Assembly: GCA_001602435.1 (NCBI GenBank)
Contig: CP012156.1
Coordinates: 2,921,898-2,985,897 of the forward strand
Direction of reading: 5' to 3'
Origin: Hyphomonadaceae bacterium UKL13-1
Lineage (GTDB): Bacteria; Pseudomonadota; Alphaproteobacteria; Caulobacterales; Aquidulcibacteraceae
Length of the DNA stretch: 64,000 nt
Below the pieces are notes generated by a model. That model was not told where the DNA came from, made no database searches, and worked only from the letters and a program-made list of their open reading frames with translations. The translations under genes and the position numbers were made by a program. Positions 8,924 through 17,892 of the stretch are shown here, in pieces. How positions within the stretch are numbered: the first letter of the stretch is position 1; the number at the start of each line of letters is the position of its first letter.

Positions 8924-10190
8924 GATGTGCTCGCAATGCAGTGGCCCAGCGACGTGGATTTCTCAAGGTGAAGGAGAAAGCGATCAATGCGGCGAAACTG
9001 GTCCAAACCCATTCTCGCCACGCCGAATGGCTGAAGCCCCAATTGAGGGCGAGGAAGGTCAATCCCCCGACCAAAGCGGCAGTCGCAACGCGGTAACGGC
9101 CAAACACGCGAATGGCGACACCGCCCGCTAGAATGATGGTCGTAGCAGCAAGCAGGGCGCCGATGCCACCCGTTTCCAGCCAAATATGCAAGGGTGCAGA
9201 ATGGGGGTGCAATTGGATGATTGGCCACTCAAAGCCACCATACATGATTGGCGTATCAAAGGTGCTGCCAGCGCCCAATCCCCAACCCGTCAAGGGCTTT
9301 TGAGCAATATATTGGGCCGCTGTCTCCCACATTTGCGCCCGCCGGCCATAGGACAATGGCATCTCGTCGCCCGGCAAATATTCAAAGGCGACACGGGCGA
9401 TCGTGGGATAAATGACAGGGGCAGCGGCGATCAGGATGGCCGCTCCGCCGCTGACCAAGGCGATGGCAAGCCGCGGAAAGCTTAAGGCGAAGAGGGCTGC
9501 AATCGTGCCCAGCGCAAAGCCAACAGCATTGATATCTGTACCGAATTGAAAGGCAACAAATATCGATAATCCAACCAAGGCCAAGCGGACGCGGGGGTGG
9601 GACATTTGTTGATGAAGGCAGGCATAAGCGACCCAGAATAAGGTGAGGGTCGCCGAAGCAGCCCGGCCCATATCTCCGGCAATCTCCAACGGCTCTTTTT
9701 CGGGAGAGGCAAATGAGTTCATCGCATATTTTGAGATGGCTTCGCTTGCGAGAATGCCCAAGGATACAAACACACCCGCGACAATCGCGCGCTGCGCCAA
9801 CAGCCTATCTTCCCCGCGACACGCATAGACCGCCCAGATGCCTATGGGCGCCAGGACGCAAACGGCCGCCAACCGCCGTACGGTCTCAGCAGCCAAATCT
9901 CCAGCTGGTGACCAAAGTGAGGTCGACAGCACCCACAAACTGAACAGGCCCAGACTTAGCCACGTCTCGCCATGCCGCTTCAATGCGGCGACGAACGCCT
10001 TATCGAGGGGCTTGCCGGCTGATCTCAAGCCGTAAATCAACCCCCACAGGCCAGCGATCCCCAAGCTCATCGCCAGGCCCGAAACACCTGTGCCGGCGAA
10101 AAAGCCAAAAGCAATGCCGAAAGCCCCCGCGATTTTCGCGCGGGGGTCCATCGGTCTGGTTTGATTGGGGCCTAGTGGGGCAGCACTCAA
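8913..10190 (-). CDS. O-antigen ligase/polymerase-like membrane protein (WaaL/Wzy family)
   Basis: A 425-residue polytopic protein with about ten membrane segments. A large periplasmic loop has the family's hallmark pattern around residues 280-330: [19 protein letters not shown], then [11 protein letters not shown], then [17 protein letters not shown]. The PHS-type histidine motif and the following LETG are characteristic of the O-antigen ligase domain. It may polymerise or attach a surface glycan. The TTG at 10190 overlaps the thrS stop (TTGA) and has AGAGG upstream; an ATG at 10151 is the alternative. It lies between thrS and the GT2 gene in one minus-strand operon. Confidence 0.82.
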   Translation of the reverse strand: MSAAPLGPNQTRPMDPRAKIAGAFGIAFGFFAGTGVSGLAMSLGIAGLWGLIYGLRSAGKPLDKAFVAALKRHGETWLSLGLFSLWVLSTSLWSPAGDLAAETVRRLAAVCVLAPIGIWAVYACRGEDRLLAQRAIVAGVFVSLGILASEAISKYAMNSFASPEKEPLEIAGDMGRAASATLTLFWVAYACLHQQMSHPRVRLALVGLSIFVAFQFGTDINAVGFALGTIAALFALSFPRLAIALVSGGAAILIAAAPVIYPTIARVAFEYLPGDEMPLSYGRRAQMWETAAQYIAQKPLTGWGLGAGSTFDTPIMYGGFEWPIIQLHPHSAPLHIWLETGGIGALLAATTIILAGGVAIRVFGRYRVATAALVGGLTFLALNWGFSHSAWREWVWTSFAALIAFSFTLRNPRRWATALRAHRGD

Positions 10191-12163
10191 GCAAGCGCCT
10201 CTTTCAAGTCAGGGGCTAACGACTCTGCAGTCAGGATCGCGACCGCCTCATCGAGCGTCATGATCTCTTGCGCTTGGCTACCAAAGCGACGCAGGGCGAC
10301 TTTGCCTTCTTCGGCTTCCCGTCGGCCCACGACTGCCATGACGGGCACTTTGGCGAGCGAATGCTCCCGCACTTTGTAATTGATCTTCTCATTACGCAGG
10401 TCGGTCTCAACACGAATGCCGGCCCGCTTAAAGCGCGCGGCTACTTCGTGCCCATAGTCATCGGCTTCTGACGTGATGGTCGCAACCACCGCCTGAACCG
10501 GGGCTAGCCAGGTTGGCAAAGCACCGGAATAGTTTTCAATCATGATGCCGATGAAGCGCTCAAACGTGCCAAATACCGCGCGATGCAACATCACTGGACG
10601 ATGCTTCAGGCCGTCTTCGCCGGTATAGACCGCATCCAGACGTTCGGGCAGCACATAGTCCAATTGGAACGTGCCGCACTGCCACGTCCGGCCGATGGCG
10701 TCGGTCAGATGGAATTCCAGCTTCGGACCATAAAAGGCCCCATCCCCTTCCGCGATGACGAAATCCACGCCCACGCTGGTCAAGGCATCGGCTAAGGCCT
10801 TTTCCGCCTTATCCCACGTCTCGTCGGTACCAGCCCGCTTTTCCGGCCGTGTCGCCAAGCGATAATGGATATTGGTCAGGCCGCATGCCGTGTAAGCGCG
10901 GTTGAACAGGTTCAAAAAGCGCTTGGTCTCTTCCCCGATCTGATCTTCGCGGCAGAAGATGTGCGCATCGTCCTGCGTCATCTGACGCACCCGCATCAAG
11001 CCATGCAAGGCACCATTCGCCTCATTGCGGTGGCAACAGCCAAACTCCGCCATACGAATTGGTAGGTCGCGATAGCTGCGCTGGTCGGACTTGAAGATCT
11101 GGATATGGGCCGGACAATTCATTGGCTTAAGCGCCAACAAATCTGCCTCGCCCGAGAAGATGGGCGCGCCTTCCTCAACCGAGGGCGCTTCATCGGGCAC
11201 CACAAACATGTTTTCGCGGAACTTCTCCCAATGGCCCGATTGCTCCCAGAATTTAGAGGCGAGCAATTGCGGCGTCTTCACTTCAACATAGCCATCGGCG
11301 TCGAGCTGGCGACGGATAAAGGCTTCCAGCGTGCGCCAGATCATATAGCCCTTTGGGTGCCAGAAGACCGAGCCTTGCGCCTCTTCTTGGAAGTGGAACA
11401 GGTCGAGTGCCTTGCCAATCTTGCGGTGGTCGCGCTTTTCAGCCTCTTCCAAGCGCATCAAATGATCGGCCAATTGCTTATCGTCGGCCCAAGCGGTGCC
11501 ATAAATGCGCTGCAACTGCGGGTTCTTGGGGTCGCCGCGCCAATAAGCGCCTGCCAGCTTCATCAGCTTAAACGCTTTGCCCAGACGACCCGTCGAGGGC
11601 AAATGCGGGCCACGGCACAAGTCCTTCCAGCTATCGCCTTGGCGATAGACGGTGATGACTTCACCCGGCGGGATGATGTCGTCGATAATATTGGCTTTGA
11701 ACGTCTCACCAATCTCGTTGAAATGCGCGATAGCCGCATCGCGGTCCATTTCTTCGCGGACGATGGGAAGGTCTGCATCGACAATCTCGCGCATGCGCTT
11801 TTCGATGGCTTCAAAGTCATCTGTGGAGAATTTCTCTTCGCGGTAGAAGTCGTAATAGAAGCCGTCTTCAACCGTTGGGCCAATCGTCACCTGCGTGCCG
11901 GGGAAAAGCTCTTGCACCGCTTGAGCTAACACGTGGGCCGTATCGTGGCGCAGCACTTCGAGGCCATCGGCACTGTCGCGCGTGACCAGTTCAAACTTGC
12001 CACCGTGATCAAGCGGGCGGCTTAAGTCCCACCATTGGCCATCGACCTTTGCGGCAACGACTTTCTTGGCGAGGGATTTGGAAATGCCTTCGGCAATGGC
12101 CAAAGGGGTGATCTTCGGCTCATAGGGGCGAACGGCACCATCGGGGAATTCTAAGTGGATCAT
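10187..12163 (-). CDS. thrS: Threonyl-tRNA synthetase
   Basis: Charges tRNA-Thr. The 658 residues cover the full bacterial set: TGS domain (residues 1-62), the second additional editing domain with HDTAHVLA near residue 73, the class II catalytic core (motif 2 region [24 protein letters not shown], zinc-binding residues around [10 protein letters not shown]), and the C-terminal anticodon domain from about residue 555. The ATG at 12163 gives the expected N-terminus [16 protein letters not shown]. It heads a minus-strand operon that runs into two polysaccharide genes with overlapping reading frames, an unusual coupling of translation and surface-glycan genes. Confidence 0.97.
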   Translation of the reverse strand: MIHLEFPDGAVRPYEPKITPLAIAEGISKSLAKKVVAAKVDGQWWDLSRPLDHGGKFELVTRDSADGLEVLRHDTAHVLAQAVQELFPGTQVTIGPTVEDGFYYDFYREEKFSTDDFEAIEKRMREIVDADLPIVREEMDRDAAIAHFNEIGETFKANIIDDIIPPGEVITVYRQGDSWKDLCRGPHLPSTGRLGKAFKLMKLAGAYWRGDPKNPQLQRIYGTAWADDKQLADHLMRLEEAEKRDHRKIGKALDLFHFQEEAQGSVFWHPKGYMIWRTLEAFIRRQLDADGYVEVKTPQLLASKFWEQSGHWEKFRENMFVVPDEAPSVEEGAPIFSGEADLLALKPMNCPAHIQIFKSDQRSYRDLPIRMAEFGCCHRNEANGALHGLMRVRQMTQDDAHIFCREDQIGEETKRFLNLFNRAYTACGLTNIHYRLATRPEKRAGTDETWDKAEKALADALTSVGVDFVIAEGDGAFYGPKLEFHLTDAIGRTWQCGTFQLDYVLPERLDAVYTGEDGLKHRPVMLHRAVFGTFERFIGIMIENYSGALPTWLAPVQAVVATITSEADDYGHEVAARFKRAGIRVETDLRNEKINYKVREHSLAKVPVMAVVGRREAEEGKVALRRFGSQAQEIMTLDEAVAILTAESLAPDLKEALA

Positions 12164-12187
12164 CTTGTTTACTGCCAGAGTGTAATT

Positions 12188-12556
12188 TCAGAGAGAAGCT
12201 TGATTGGGTGTGCTTTGACTGTTCGGCGTGCCGCCTGCCCCGTTTGGATCGACCAGGCGCGCGCCCAGCTTCCAATCGCCATAACGCCAAGGCGTGAAGG
12301 CTGAGACCGGCTCACAGGTTGCGGGCGCTGGGTCATACCCAGAGCCACCGCCGGGCCGACATCGACACAGACGCGCAAGCCCCATCCAAGACCCACGCCA
12401 CGCCCCAAACTGGCGAACACAATCTGCGGCATAGGCTGAGCAGCTGGGCAAATAGCGACATTGTTGACCGATCAGCGGCGACAAGGTGACCTTGTAAACG
12501 CGTTGCGCGGCCAGAAGCACCCGTGCCGGTACAGAAAGGGTCGTCGGTCTTGCCAT
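12188..12556 (-). CDS. yidD: Membrane protein insertion efficiency factor YidD
   Basis: A small membrane-associated protein linked to YidC-dependent insertion. The signature is intact: YKVTLSPLIGQQCRYLPSCSAYAADCVRQFGAWRGSWMGLARLCRCRPGGGSGYDPAP. It extends to 122 residues with a C-terminal tail of about 45 that is longer than in E. coli (85 residues) but common in alphaproteobacteria. The ATG at 12556 (MARPTTLSVP) is chosen over an in-frame TTG at 12580. Here it sits upstream of thrS, not beside rpmH/rnpA, an arrangement seen in Caulobacter relatives. Confidence 0.92.
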   Translation of the reverse strand: MARPTTLSVPARVLLAAQRVYKVTLSPLIGQQCRYLPSCSAYAADCVRQFGAWRGSWMGLARLCRCRPGGGSGYDPAPATCEPVSAFTPWRYGDWKLGARLVDPNGAGGTPNSQSTPNQASL

Positions 12557-12795
12557 GATCGTTGTCAGCTGCGTCGTCAATCCGCCTGGAAGCCGAACCC
12601 GCTATATCCAGTGCCAAATCTCAGGGGAGGGAGAGAAGTCTTTGTCGAACAGTCAGGCAGGGAGAAATCTCGCCGCAGCGAAGCGCCCTGCCGCGCCTCG
12701 CCGGCTTTAGTCAGTAGTCAAATGGGTAACCTGATAGATAATCATCACGAACCTTCTCTACCCTGATATGGGGTGTCTTGTCACCACCCTTGACG

Positions 12796-13245
12796 TCAGA
12801 TTTCCCCGGCGGCAGATTGCTTGGCAAGGGCCCGCTCAACCGCCTCAACAGCGGCATCGAAAGCCAAAAGTGCCGAGGTGTGGCGTGGCACATAATCCCT
12901 GACAGCCTCTAAGTAACGTAACTCCCAGAAACGTCCGGTGGGCGCTGGCCCCGGCTCCTTCAACATGGCCTTAAAGGCGTCGCGCGCCGCACGGATTTCT
13001 GCGGCGCTGGCACCCACGATATTGCGCATCAAAATGCTGGCACTGGCCTGCCCCAAAGCACAGGCTTTCGGCTCAATCCCAGCCGCAGTGACCTGACCAT
13101 CCTGCAGACAAACATCGACTTCAATCTCAGACCCACACAGCCGAGAGACGCGATGCGACCGCCCATCGGGACTTTCCAGCAAACCGACAAGGGGAATGTC
13201 CGCCGCAAGTTCCAGAACGCGCGAAGAATAAAGGTCTTGGCTCAT
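12796..13245 (-). CDS. NifU/IscU-like iron-sulfur cluster scaffold protein
   Basis: A 149-residue protein of the NifU-N/IscU fold family. Visible ligand candidates are the Cys of VSRLCGSEIEVDV and the Cys of EPKACALGQASASI. The third position, where canonical IscU has Cys in R-x-x-C-(A/S)-x-L, reads RHTSALLAFDAA with Ser. That substitution, as I recall it, is common in the alphaproteobacterial branch of this family, so the protein may not assemble clusters exactly like IscU. It lies upstream of yidD and thrS on the same strand; a 239-base gap separates it from yidD. Confidence 0.8.
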   Translation of the reverse strand: MSQDLYSSRVLELAADIPLVGLLESPDGRSHRVSRLCGSEIEVDVCLQDGQVTAAGIEPKACALGQASASILMRNIVGASAAEIRAARDAFKAMLKEPGPAPTGRFWELRYLEAVRDYVPRHTSALLAFDAAVEAVERALAKQSAAGEI

Positions 13246-13379
13246 GGTCCTAACATAGGGATTTGTTGGAGGGTTGGAAGGGTGTGAGGTCTGCTATGCG
13301 CCAAGGCTTGCCACTTGGGGCGGGTTGGCGATTGCTTGGAAGCGGACGTTCGCAGTCAGGTAGGGTGCAGTCCAATGGG

Positions 13380-13710
13380 ACTGCACCGCCGCAACGACAG
13401 CGGTCTTCGTTTTGATTGTTTCAACTAGGAACGCCTTTGCCACAGGCTGTGCCTTCGCAAAGGCCGTGTTCGAGTTTGAGTGCGCTAGATGAGACAGGAT
13501 CGGCCTTAAGGGAGCGCGCAACACGAGTTGCGCTTTTCCCCGCGCAGAGATGCGCAACTCGTGTTGCGCGATCCTTTCGATTTGCGGTCCGTCAGGACTG
13601 AACCGCCTTACGCACTGCGGTTTTGGTTATAGTTTCTCACTAAGACAGCCTTTGCCGCAGGCTATGCCTACTTATAGGCTTCGTTCGAGTTTGGGCGCGC
13701 AAGATGGCGG
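13380..13710. repeat. Imperfect direct duplication of about 120 bases (two copies, about 215 apart)
   Basis: Copy 1 (about 13380-13498) and copy 2 (about 13593-13711) share a series of blocks in the same order: GACTG(C/A)ACCGCC, GCGGT(C/T)TT, CCTTTGCC(A/G)CAGGCT(G/A)TGCCT and GTTCGAGTTTG(A/G)G(T/C)GCGC. Between copies the sequence has diverged with small insertions. The large palindrome lies between the copies. Confidence 0.65.
13515..13570. repeat. 19-bp perfect inverted repeat with nested hairpins
   Basis: The left arm CGCGCAACACGAGTTGCGC (13515-13533) is the exact reverse complement of 13552-13570, with an 18-base spacer. Each arm is itself a small hairpin (GCGCAAC, four-base loop, GTTGCGC). 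The DNA can therefore form one long stem or two short ones. There is no T-run directly after it, so it does not look like a simple terminator. Confidence 0.8.
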
Positions 13711-14009
13711 GGCAAGAGGCGCGCTTCGCGCGTCGACGCGGTCGATTTCACCCCTCGACACCCCAGCTTGCGCAATAACAATCGTCGGGCGGCTTCAAGG
13801 CAAGCGAAGCGACGCTTTGAACCGTTTCGAGTCCATTGGCCCAGCACCCACACATCTGGGTCCAAGTTTTGCTCAAGCCCAAGGCGCAGCCCGCATAACC
13901 ACACACAATCACATGACGGGGATCAAAGCGCGCCTGATCATCGCAAGCCAAAGGTCTTGGGCAAGTTCGCTCGCCCACCTCAACAGCTTAGCAGATCAGG
14001 ATCAATTTC

Positions 14010-15062
14010 ATGTCGACCATCGCGGGTGCGCACGCCCCAGTCCGAATGCAGGCTGCCGTCGTTACGGCTTTTGGCCAAAAGCTTAGTTTTAAAGACTTTG
14101 ATGTGCCAACGCCCGGGCCGAACCAAATCCTGATCAAGACGGAAGCCTGCGGGGTTTGTCATACCGATGTTCATGCCGCCAAAGGCGACTGGCCCGTCAA
14201 GCCCGCCCTTCCCTTCATTCCAGGTCATGAAGCGATTGGGATTGTGATTGGGATGGGCGAAGGCGTCACCAGTGTGAAAATGGGCGAGCGCGTGGGCGTG
14301 CCGTGGCTCTATTCCGCGTGCGGCCATTGCGAGTATTGTTTATCGGCTTGGGAGACCGTGTGCCCAGAGGCCCAGTTTAGCGGCTATACGCACAATGGCG
14401 GGTTCGCGAGCCATATCATTGCTAACCCAGATTATGTTGCGCACATCCCTGCTGGCTTACATCCAACAGAGGCCGCGCCGCTGATTTGCGCGGGCGTGAC
14501 GACCTATAAGGGCATCAAGGAAACCAAGGCCCGACCGGGCCAATGGGTCGTGATCTCCGGCTGTGGCGGGCTGGGTCATCTGGGCATTCAATATGCCAAA
14601 GCTATGGGGCTTAAGGTGTGCGCCGTGGACATTGACGACGCGAAGCTGGCCCACGCCAAGCGGCTAGGGGCAGACGTCATTGTGAATGCCAAGGAGGTTG
14701 ATCCAGTGAAGACCGTGAAAGCGGCAACGGGTGGCGGTGCGCATGGCGTCTTGATCACAGCCCCCTCTCTGCCCGCCTTCAATCAAGGGATCGGCATGAC
14801 GCGAAAGCGGGGAACTTGTGTGCTGGTCGGACTGCCGCCGGGGGAGTTTCCAACCCCTTTGTTTGACGTCGTCTCCAATTGTATCTCAATCGTCGGGTCT
14901 TTTGTGGGCACACGGCAGGACTTGGCCGAATGCCTAGCTTTCGCCGCAGATGGCAAGGTCAAAGCGGATATTGAGCTGCAGCCCTTATCCGCCATCAATG
15001 ACGTGCTGGCGCGCTTGGAAGCAGGCGATGTGCCGTCGCGCGTTGTGATCGAATTCCCATGA
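14010..15062 (+). CDS. adhP: Zinc-dependent alcohol dehydrogenase (AdhP type)
   Basis: Oxidises primary alcohols such as ethanol, or reduces the aldehyde, with NAD(P). The 350-residue medium-chain dehydrogenase has catalytic zinc ligands in [13 protein letters not shown] and GHEAIG. The structural zinc site is four Cys in [15 protein letters not shown], and the Rossmann motif is GCGGLGHLG near residue 178. The ATG at 14010 is preceded by CAGGA. The gene stands alone in its orientation after the repeat-rich gap and is followed 40 bases later by the phospholipase D gene, possibly co-transcribed. Confidence 0.93.
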   Translation: MSTIAGAHAPVRMQAAVVTAFGQKLSFKDFDVPTPGPNQILIKTEACGVCHTDVHAAKGDWPVKPALPFIPGHEAIGIVIGMGEGVTSVKMGERVGVPWLYSACGHCEYCLSAWETVCPEAQFSGYTHNGGFASHIIANPDYVAHIPAGLHPTEAAPLICAGVTTYKGIKETKARPGQWVVISGCGGLGHLGIQYAKAMGLKVCAVDIDDAKLAHAKRLGADVIVNAKEVDPVKTVKAATGGGAHGVLITAPSLPAFNQGIGMTRKRGTCVLVGLPPGEFPTPLFDVVSNCISIVGSFVGTRQDLAECLAFAADGKVKADIELQPLSAINDVLARLEAGDVPSRVVIEFP

Positions 15063-15102
15063 GGGGCCGCGCGAGCCTGAGCCCAATGGCATAACGGCCT
15101 CC

Positions 15103-16164
15103 ATGCGCCTTTACTATTCCAGCACGGATGCGTGGACGGCCATTTACGAAGCTTGCGAGCAGGCAAAGAATTCCATCTCGCTGGAGGAATACATCTTTCG
15201 CGACGACTCAGTTGGCAGCCGCCTATTGGATATTCTGATGGCGAAATCGCGCGCGGGCGTGCGCGTACGGTTGTTGCTGGATGCCTTTGGAAGCCGCCGC
15301 ATGCGACAGAATGCGATCGTGGCAGACCTCAAGGCAGCTGGCGTTAAACTCGTCTTCTTCCGGCCGATGAACTTGGTCCAAAGGATGGTGCCGCCTTTGG
15401 GCTTACCGCGCGATCATGCAAAGGCGCTTCATATTGATGGCACCACCTGTTTCATCGGCAGCATGGGTCTTGCCCAACATATGGCCGGATGGCGCGATAC
15501 ATTGGTGATGCTGCAAGGCAAGGTTGCCCAACATGCTTTAGCGGATTTTGACCGCGTTTGGTGTCGTGAAGCCTTCAACCTCGGCTATCCGCCAAACGCG
15601 TGCACCGGTGCCAGCGAAGCGGAGCCTGACCACTTTGTCGCGCAGATTCCCGAGTTTAAGACCAACACAATCCGCGAGCTGTTGTTGTCAAAAATCGCGG
15701 CAGCCCAACAATCCATCCTGATCGCGACACCCTATTTCTTCCCGCCCCAAGCACTCCGTCGCGCCCTTCTAGCGGCCCATCGGCGCGGAGTCTTGGTCAC
15801 CTTGATGCTGGCTAGCCGAACCGATGTACCGCTTGCCGATGGGGTGACGCGGGCCCTGATCAAGCAGTGGCGGTCTCTTGGGTTTGACGTCGTGTTTTAC
15901 CAGCCAGAGGTCCTTCACGCCAAATATGCCATTATCGACTCCGTCTGGGCCACAGTGGGCAGTTGCAACTTTGACTTTCTAAGCCTCGTCTATAATCGCG
16001 AGGTCAATGTCGTTTTGGGTAACCAAGCCTATGTTCTAGAATTTGTGGCGCAATCGGAAATCGATCTGGGCAATTGCGCCCCGACCCCTGCACCAGCGTC
16101 GAGTCCAAACACGTGGGACAGCTGGATTGGCCAAATTGGTGCCCTTGTTTGCCGCTATGTTTAA
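15103..16164 (+). CDS. Phospholipase D/cardiolipin synthase-like protein
   Basis: A phosphatidyltransferase or phosphodiesterase of the PLD superfamily, 353 residues. Both HKD motifs are complete: HAKALHIDGTTCFIGSMG near residue 106 and HAKYAIIDSVWATVGSCNFD near residue 270, each fitting HxKxxxxD. Cardiolipin synthases of the ClsB type have this layout without N-terminal membrane helices, so ClsB-like cardiolipin synthesis is the best guess. The next gene begins 3 bases after the stop, as in enterobacterial ybhP-clsB, where clsB also neighbours an endonuclease/phosphatase-fold gene. Confidence 0.85.
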   Translation: MRLYYSSTDAWTAIYEACEQAKNSISLEEYIFRDDSVGSRLLDILMAKSRAGVRVRLLLDAFGSRRMRQNAIVADLKAAGVKLVFFRPMNLVQRMVPPLGLPRDHAKALHIDGTTCFIGSMGLAQHMAGWRDTLVMLQGKVAQHALADFDRVWCREAFNLGYPPNACTGASEAEPDHFVAQIPEFKTNTIRELLLSKIAAAQQSILIATPYFFPPQALRRALLAAHRRGVLVTLMLASRTDVPLADGVTRALIKQWRSLGFDVVFYQPEVLHAKYAIIDSVWATVGSCNFDFLSLVYNREVNVVLGNQAYVLEFVAQSEIDLGNCAPTPAPASSPNTWDSWIGQIGALVCRYV

Positions 16165-16167
16165 GCG

Positions 16168-16914
16168 ATGAAAATCCTATTCTCAAACCTCGGCTATGCT
16201 ACGGGCATTGACGGTACTTTGGGCCATCACGCCCGGAAAGCCTTGCGTCACGCCTTCCAAACCAAGGCCATGCAGCACCAAGTATTGCTGCAATTCGGGG
16301 CGATTATCGAGCAAAATGACCCTGACCTCTGTTGCCTAATCGAGATCGACAGAGGGTCGGCCCATTCCAATGCCTTCAATCAAATAGAGGCACTCCGCTC
16401 AACCAACTATCCCGTCTTTGATATTGCCGACAAATATGGCCCTAGAAGCCGGCTATCGAAAATGCCTTTCCATCATGGAAAAAGTAATGGGTTCCTTTCA
16501 AAGGTACCGCTCGAATTTTCCCACCTTTATTTTGAGAGTGGTAGCAAGCGGCTCATTTACAAAATCCAGTTAGCCCCAGAGCTTACCCTCTTTTTCGCGC
16601 ATTTCTCTTTGTCGAAGAAAGTGCGGACCAAGCAATTTCTGGAGATGCGAAAGCTTGTTGAAAGCACCACCGGACAGGTCATCCTTCTCGGCGACTTTAA
16701 TATCTTTACGGGCTTAGGAGAGCTTGAGCCGCTGGTAGCGGGAAACGTCTTACAGCTGTTGAACGCGCCCGCCGTGCCAACCTTTCGTTTCCACCGCTGG
16801 CAACATATGCTGGATCTATGTCTGTACAGCCCTTCTTTAGCCGCCGAAATCAAGCTTAGCGTTATCAAACAGAGCTTTTCAGATCATGACGCGCTCTTGG
16901 TAGAGCTTGGCTGA
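16168..16914 (+). CDS. Endonuclease/exonuclease/phosphatase-family protein
   Basis: A 248-residue metal-dependent hydrolase of the DNase I-like fold. Recognisable elements are the acidic metal ligand in LIEIDRGS (near residue 55), the GDFN motif in ILLGDFNIFTG and the terminal SDHDALLVEL with the catalytic His. The family cleaves DNA, inositol phosphates or phospholipids. Adjacency to the cardiolipin-synthase-like gene (3-base gap) and the parallel with E. coli YbhP suggest a phospholipid-linked role, which is inference. No signal peptide is evident. Confidence 0.83.
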   Translation: MKILFSNLGYATGIDGTLGHHARKALRHAFQTKAMQHQVLLQFGAIIEQNDPDLCCLIEIDRGSAHSNAFNQIEALRSTNYPVFDIADKYGPRSRLSKMPFHHGKSNGFLSKVPLEFSHLYFESGSKRLIYKIQLAPELTLFFAHFSLSKKVRTKQFLEMRKLVESTTGQVILLGDFNIFTGLGELEPLVAGNVLQLLNAPAVPTFRFHRWQHMLDLCLYSPSLAAEIKLSVIKQSFSDHDALLVELG

Positions 16915-16929
16915 GCCAAGAGAGTAGGT

Positions 16930-16969
16930 CGAGCACGACCATGGAACCGCCATGATCGTGCTCGCCTTT
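16930..16969. terminator. Hairpin between two convergent genes
   Basis: A 9-bp outer stem CGAGCACGA/TCGTGCTCG and an inner CATGG/CCATG stem form a long hairpin in the 67 bases between the endonuclease-like stop (16914) and the BON gene stop (16982). The T-run is short, so termination strength is uncertain. Confidence 0.55.
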
Positions 16970-16981
16970 GACTGGCTGTGA

Positions 16982-17629
16982 CTATGCAACCATCAAGTTG
17001 TTTTGGACATTCATGGCACCAGGTGCTGCCCAAGCGGTAGCACCCGCAGTGAGCTTATCAGCCCAAGAATGGACCGTTCCGGTCAGAACGACTTTGCTCT
17101 CATCGGCCCGAACAGTGATTGTTTTTGGTGCGAACCGCGAACGATGCAAGGCATATTCAATATCGGCAGCGACATTGGCAACATTGATGCGCGGCTTCAG
17201 AGTGATGTTATTTGTGACACCCTTTACCCCGAGCATCCGGCGGACATCTTGTTCGGCGAATTCTGATTGATAATGCCAGTCAACGCTACCGCTCAGCGTC
17301 AGCCAACCCTTTTCGACCTCGACCTTGATGCTGTTTTCGGCAAGCGAGCTGTCCCAGCTCAGGCGATGCAAGGCTGTTGTGGCAATCTCGTCGTCAGCGC
17401 GTTTCAGATGGATAGGCAGACGAACCTCGATCTCTTGTGCGACGCCCTTCACCCCCCAAACACGCAGAGCAGCCTTTTCAGCAGCGTATTTGGCAGCATA
17501 GTTTTCGACGTGTCCGGTAAGGGTCACTACGCCATCTTCGGCACTAACGCCGATGTGGGCCGCAGTGATACTGGGTTCCCATTGAATTTCGTCAGTGACG
17601 CGGGTCTTAAGGTCGCTATCGTGGGTCAT
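16982..17629 (-). CDS. Triple BON-domain protein (OsmY-like)
   Basis: A 215-residue protein made of three consecutive BON domains, roughly residues 3-70, 78-145 and 148-212. Each has the VTLTGHV-type central motif (VVTLTGHVENYAAKYAAEKAAL, WLTLSGSVDWHYQSEFAEQDV, VVLTGTVHSWADKLTAGATAW). BON domains bind phospholipid surfaces and OsmY-like proteins help envelope proteins under stress. Unlike OsmY there is no signal peptide (the N-terminus is MTHDSDLKTRVTDEIQWEPS), so it probably stays in the cytoplasm. It is a single gene, divergent from the histidine kinase. Confidence 0.88.
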   Translation of the reverse strand: MTHDSDLKTRVTDEIQWEPSITAAHIGVSAEDGVVTLTGHVENYAAKYAAEKAALRVWGVKGVAQEIEVRLPIHLKRADDEIATTALHRLSWDSSLAENSIKVEVEKGWLTLSGSVDWHYQSEFAEQDVRRMLGVKGVTNNITLKPRINVANVAADIEYALHRSRFAPKTITVRADESKVVLTGTVHSWADKLTAGATAWAAPGAMNVQNNLMVA

Positions 17630-17892
17630 GATGGTGCCAATCGTGTTTGAGGATGTTCGCCGATTTTGCGGCAGGGGATGGCTTTTCCACGCGCAGGCCT
17701 TCAGTTCTAGGTCTGAAGCGCGTCTCAGTTAAATGCGCCAACGCGCACTTCCGTTCCAAAGTTTAGCGACTTTCTTCACTTGGTGAAGTTTAACTATTCC
17801 CGCCAACCCGGAATAAATCCGACCGGTTTCAGAGACCCGATGTTAATCCAAATGAATTAGAAGAGGCGAGGAATTATTACGAGTGTACCGCC

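Larger units (their letters stand above)
13246..14009. other. 764-base gap with palindromes and an imperfect direct duplication; no gene recognised
   Basis: No reading frame here resembles a protein family on either strand. The gap holds a 9-bp inverted repeat GTGCAGTCC/GGACTGCAC (13365-13386), a 19-bp perfect inverted repeat (13515-13570) and two related blocks of about 120 bases. The blocks start at about 13380 and 13593. The right part, upstream of the alcohol dehydrogenase start at 14010, must hold that gene's promoter. Confidence 0.6.
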
